Below are positions 25,663 through 28,566 of a DNA stretch of 28,566 bases, one piece after another. A program made the position numbers and the translations under genes. How positions within the stretch are numbered: the first letter of the stretch is position 1; each line of letters opens with the position of its first letter. The stretch is from an uncultured Bacilli bacterium (GTDB lineage Bacteria > Bacillota_I > Bacilli_A > RF39 > UBA660): assembly GCA_947589375.1 (NCBI GenBank), contig CANQAO010000002.1, positions 1 through 28,566 of the forward strand, read 5' to 3'. Under the pieces are notes generated by a model that did not search any database, was not told the DNA's origin, and saw only the letters and a list, made by a program, of their open reading frames with translations.

Positions 25663-26052
25663 CTATTTAAAAACTTTATTCTTTTGCCAAAAATAATTAT
25701 TAGCCGTTGTTGAACAGTTAGAAATTATTTTTGACCAGAAATTATTAATAAGCAATACTTTATGACATAAAATTAAAACTACCGAGTCAATAATAAATGA
25801 AACAAATTTGACAATAAGAAAATTAATAAACTGTTTTACAATTTTTTTATCATTGTTTTTAAAGACTATTTTTTTATTAAAAGCAAAAGATAAAGTAATT
25901 GATAAGGCATAAGCAATAATATTACAAATAATAATGCTTTGGATTAAAAATTTATATGATACTAAATATACCAGAACATTTATTACTGAAGTTAACACAG
26001 CAAAAAATATATATTGTACTAAACTATGATTAACTACTCTTTTTAACGCCAT
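25663..26052 (-). CDS. GtrA-family small membrane protein
   Basis: The protein has 129 residues from the ATG at 26052; an upstream TTG (26070) would give 135 but has no better ribosome site. There are four membrane segments, with the family pattern near the start (YIFFAVLTSVINVLVYLVSYKFL), NIIAYALSITLSFAFNKKIVFK in the middle and NYFWQKNKVF at the end. GtrA-like proteins are thought to move polyprenyl-phosphate-linked sugars across the membrane or help GT-C enzymes use them. It overlaps the end of the phosphatidyltransferase-LtaS gene by 23 bases. The pairing with the GtrII-like and GT-C proteins of the next operon is an inference. Confidence 0.87.
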   Translation of the reverse strand: MALKRVVNHSLVQYIFFAVLTSVINVLVYLVSYKFLIQSIIICNIIAYALSITLSFAFNKKIVFKNNDKKIVKQFINFLIVKFVSFIIDSVVLILCHKVLLINNFWSKIISNCSTTANNYFWQKNKVFK

Positions 26053-28465
26053 AAAAACTATATTGTTCAACCATTCTAAAATCTTTAATTATTGCTTTTT
26101 CTTCTTTAGAAGTCTTATTTAACGTAATTGCTTTTGTATTTTTATTATCATAAATATATTCTCTTGAGAATACTGGCACTTTAGTTCTCACATAATTTAC
26201 ATATTTAAAATAATCAGAAACATTTAAATTCATGTTATTAAGTACATAAGCTCCTAAATAATTAGAATTTAAATATTTAATTTTTTCGGTTTTAATATTA
26301 TAGTTAGCTAAAATAACCGCTTTGGTCGTATGTTGTCTTAATTCATTTATGTTTTCGTCTTTTGTATGAAAATATTTAGACGCTAAATAAACCGCTTTAC
26401 TTTTATCATTATTTACAATTGGTAAATGATCACCGAAAAAGACAATTATTGTTGGTGTTTTTAATTTTTTAATTTGCGTATATAAATAATTTAATGATTT
26501 ATCAGCATCATATACCCCTTGAGCATAAACACCAATTTTTTCTGTATCTTCTTTAGTGAAAAAATTAGAAGTGGTTTTAACATCATATTTATCATAACGG
26601 TCATTTAAATATGGAAAATGATTTTGGCCACTTGCTGTCATAATAAATTTATGCTTACCTTTATCGGTGTTTTTTAACTCTTTATATATTTTTTTTATCA
26701 AATCCATGTCCGAGCAAAACATACCTTTAACCTTACATTTTAATTCATCGCCATAAATAGTTTTATCAGCACCTACTGATGTATAAACCTCTTTACTATG
26801 ATATGATTGTGCACCCCATGGAGTAATATACATGGTTTCATAACCATTATTATTGAATTCTTTAATTAAATTAGGAGCATTTTGACTATTTTTTATTTTA
26901 TTATAATATTGATTATAAGGTACATAATCTTGACTAAAGAATGCAAGCGGAGCTCCTGTTAAAACTTCAAATTCGCTATTCGCACTATTGCCACCAAATG
27001 GTGTAACTAATAAATTCATAACATAAGCATTGTCATCTTTTTCGTATTTATGAATATTCGGCATTATATCTTTATCAAATGTCACCTCTTCAATATTAGC
27101 TATATCGAAAAATGACTCTGATAAAATGAATACTACATTCGCTTTACCCCAATTTAAAGTGTTTGGTATTTTACTAGCTTTTTTAAGATTTGTTAAAATT
27201 TCATACTTACTATATTTACCAGACTGCATTTCTTTTTTAGCAAGATGATCAAGCATTATTCCTGATGCATACCCATATTCATAATAAACCTCATCATTAG
27301 GTGGGAGTTCATATAATTTGGTTTTATTTAAATTGTAGCCATGCTTTAAAACTATCGAAGTAAAAACATTTATTAAAATAAATACACCTATAATTACACC
27401 TAAAGAAACAACAATAATTAATAAACGTTTTTTTATACTTTTTGTATTTATTGCATTACGTCTAGTTAAAAGATAAAAAATAAATCCAATAGCTATAAAG
27501 ACAATAGCTTTTATAATAACATCAATAATCCATGTACCAATCGTAGTTGTGGCCGTAGTCATCATTTCCATATTATCCGGATTTAAAAAACTAATATCAG
27601 ATAAAGCTACTGGCAGTCCCATAATATGATATTTAATATCGGCTACAAACATAAATACCGCAAATAAGATAAATAAAATTAAAACTACCCATTTACTCTT
27701 TTTAAATATTCCAAGTAATAAAGCAATAAGGGAAATTAAAATAATATAAATAATTAAATATGGAATTGGACTTGTAATAATTGGTTTTAAAAAGCTAGAA
27801 AATGTTACATGATCCACACTTAATTCATAAAATAAATCCATACTAAAAATTAAAGTAAGTGGTAGAATAACAAACATAATAATATATTTATTAAAGATTT
27901 TACTTAATATATAAGGAACATTAGGTTTAGATATTCTAATTTTTAAAATAAAGGAAATACCTAATAATAAAACAATAATTGGCATTACTACTTTAACTAA
28001 ATTAAAACTAATAAATTTTAAAATTACATAAACAATTGGATAAATGATTGCTACGATCGTAATAGGTACACCGATAAAAAAAGCTTTTTTACTTTTTTTC
28101 GTTTGATTTACCATATTAAAATAAGCAAGTCTAACAACTCCACACAATAAATAAAAAATTGAAATAATTATTGCCAAAATATTATAATCTGTAATTAAAA
28201 TAGTTAAAATGGCTGGAAAAATTCCAAACGCAAGTACATCTGAAATGGAATCAAGTTCAGATCCATATATTCTTTGCTTAAGGGTATATTTATTTTTGCG
28301 CGCTAAATTACCATCAAAAGCATCACATAAACCACAAATAGCTAACATACCTACAGCTAAAGTAAAATGATAATTAAAAGCAAGTAGTATGCCGATTAAA
28401 GCTGATACTACTGAAGCCATGGTTAATAAATCACATGGGCGATAATAACCTATTATCTTTTTCAC
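26030..28465 (-). CDS. CDP-alcohol phosphatidyltransferase fused to LtaS-like phosphoglycerol transferase
   Basis: The 811-residue protein joins two enzymes in one uninterrupted frame. Residues about 1-175 are a PssA-like CDP-alcohol phosphatidyltransferase: D48-x2-D51-G52-x2-A55-R56, then G68-x3-D72-x3-D76, with 11 rather than the usual 8-9 residues between R and G. Residues about 190-375 hold the membrane segments of an LtaS-like protein. From about 440 comes an outside sulfatase-fold domain: SESFFD (E450), GGNSANSEFEVLTG with Ser494 at the nucleophile position (Thr in S. aureus LtaS), ITPWGAQ (W550), SGQNHFPY (H616) and FFGDHLP (D679/H680). The N-terminal part would form a phospholipid head-group bond; LtaS-type domains move glycerol phosphate from phosphatidylglycerol to a polymer. 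The GTG start has AGGAGG 8 bases upstream. The PssA-like tail (FFIGVP) favours serine, but the substrate is open. Confidence 0.88.
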   Translation of the reverse strand: MKKIIGYYRPCDLLTMASVVSALIGILLAFNYHFTLAVGMLAICGLCDAFDGNLARKNKYTLKQRIYGSELDSISDVLAFGIFPAILTILITDYNILAIIISIFYLLCGVVRLAYFNMVNQTKKSKKAFFIGVPITIVAIIYPIVYVILKFISFNLVKVVMPIIVLLLGISFILKIRISKPNVPYILSKIFNKYIIMFVILPLTLIFSMDLFYELSVDHVTFSSFLKPIITSPIPYLIIYIILISLIALLLGIFKKSKWVVLILFILFAVFMFVADIKYHIMGLPVALSDISFLNPDNMEMMTTATTTIGTWIIDVIIKAIVFIAIGFIFYLLTRRNAINTKSIKKRLLIIVVSLGVIIGVFILINVFTSIVLKHGYNLNKTKLYELPPNDEVYYEYGYASGIMLDHLAKKEMQSGKYSKYEILTNLKKASKIPNTLNWGKANVVFILSESFFDIANIEEVTFDKDIMPNIHKYEKDDNAYVMNLLVTPFGGNSANSEFEVLTGAPLAFFSQDYVPYNQYYNKIKNSQNAPNLIKEFNNNGYETMYITPWGAQSYHSKEVYTSVGADKTIYGDELKCKVKGMFCSDMDLIKKIYKELKNTDKGKHKFIMTASGQNHFPYLNDRYDKYDVKTTSNFFTKEDTEKIGVYAQGVYDADKSLNYLYTQIKKLKTPTIIVFFGDHLPIVNNDKSKAVYLASKYFHTKDENINELRQHTTKAVILANYNIKTEKIKYLNSNYLGAYVLNNMNLNVSDYFKYVNYVRTKVPVFSREYIYDNKNTKAITLNKTSKEEKAIIKDFRMVEQYSFYGVKKSS

Positions 28466-28497
28466 AGCATACTCCTCCTTTGTCTTTTGACATTGTT

Positions 28498-28537
28498 ATT
28501 ATAATATCATTATAATAGCTTTTTTACAAGTATTAAA
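28498..28537 (-). promoter_or_regulatory. Probable promoter of the fusion-protein unit
   Basis: Two perfect TATAAT hexamers occur on the minus strand at 28498-28503 and 28509-28514. Neither has a convincing -35 (TTTAAT at 28532-28537 is 17 bases from the second). The position between an upstream terminator and the AGGAGG of the fusion gene supports a promoter; the exact elements are uncertain. Confidence 0.45.
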
Positions 28538-28566
28538 AAAAAAGAAAAACTAGGAAATTTTTCCTA
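28531..28566 (-). terminator. Terminator of a gene beyond the right edge
   Basis: On the minus strand TAGGAAA and TTTCCTA (28551-28566) pair around AA, followed by GTTTTTCTTTTTTTTT. It should end a minus-strand unit that lies outside the window. Confidence 0.7.

Noticed and set aside
28462..28470. Two-codon upstream frame ATG-CTG-TGA overlapping the fusion gene's GTG
   Set aside because: Its ATG is only 3 bases from the AGGAGG, too close for good initiation, whereas the GTG has ideal spacing. Probably chance.
1..28566. Mobile elements, CRISPR arrays, tRNA or rRNA genes
   Set aside because: No transposase or integrase motif, no regularly spaced repeat array and no cloverleaf or rRNA-like conserved segment was seen on either strand. 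The GC-rich 1-62 segment does not fold as a tRNA.

Overview
The window is AT-rich DNA in which all 21 genes I can support (22 if the broken one is counted as two pieces) lie on the minus strand. They are packed so tightly that no gap exceeds about 170 bases. Shine-Dalgarno sites are of the AGGAGG type. TGA and TAG both act as ordinary stops, including a GTGA stop/start overlap, so the standard bacterial code applies. An LTA-synthase-type enzyme, a TagB/TagF-type enzyme and a secreted GH25 muramidase point to a low-GC Gram-positive (Bacillota, probably an uncultured gut member of Bacilli or Erysipelotrichia). The phylum call is moderately sure; the finer call is a guess. I see no tRNA, rRNA, CRISPR, transposase, integrase or phage gene.

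The window is one large cell-surface glycopolymer locus. In transcription order (right to left) it divides into about five units bounded by terminators and promoters. Unit 1 (28465 to 24603) holds a protein fusing a CDP-alcohol phosphatidyltransferase to an LtaS-like phosphoglycerol transferase, a GtrA-like membrane protein and an acyltransferase-3. It ends at a strong terminator (24561-24590). Unit 2 (24462 to 12351) is a ten-gene operon: two GT2, one GT4, a Wzy/O-antigen-ligase-like polymerase, a third GT2, a GT-C-type membrane glycosyltransferase, a UbiA-type polyprenyl-phosphate phosphoribosyltransferase, a GtrII-like glucosyltransferase, a second acyltransferase-3 and another GT-C-like membrane protein. 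It ends at a terminator at 12334-12356.

Unit 3 (12184 to 11224) is an Alg14/Alg13-type split glycosyltransferase pair behind a near-consensus promoter. Unit 4 (11080 to 6331) is an O-acylation cassette: two tandem DHHW proteins, each behind a copy of the same promoter segment, an MBOAT O-acyltransferase, and a membrane-anchored SGNH enzyme. The MBOAT gene carries a single in-frame TAG where a Trp is expected, ahead of its catalytic His, so it is probably a recent nonsense pseudogene. Unit 5 (6260 to 63) encodes a Wzx-type flippase, a TagB/TagF-family transferase, a capsular GT32-type glycosyltransferase and a secreted protein of four ricin-type lectin modules joined to a GH25 muramidase. A GC-rich, highly foldable 60-base element lies just after this last gene, at the window edge.

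The likely combined job is to build a repeat-unit glycan on a lipid carrier (GT2/GT4/Alg13-14/GT32), flip it (Wzx) and polymerise it (Wzy-like). Outside the membrane it would be decorated with sugars from polyprenyl-phosphate donors (UbiA, GtrA, GtrII, GT-C proteins), O-acyl groups (acyltransferase-3, MBOAT/DHHW/SGNH) and polyol phosphate (TagB-like, LtaS-like). No initiating phosphoglycosyltransferase, chain-length regulator or nucleotide-sugar synthesis gene is in the window, so those must lie elsewhere. The most unusual features are the phosphatidyltransferase-LtaS fusion, the MBOAT nonsense codon, the duplicated promoter-DHHW unit and the UbiA/GT-C module.
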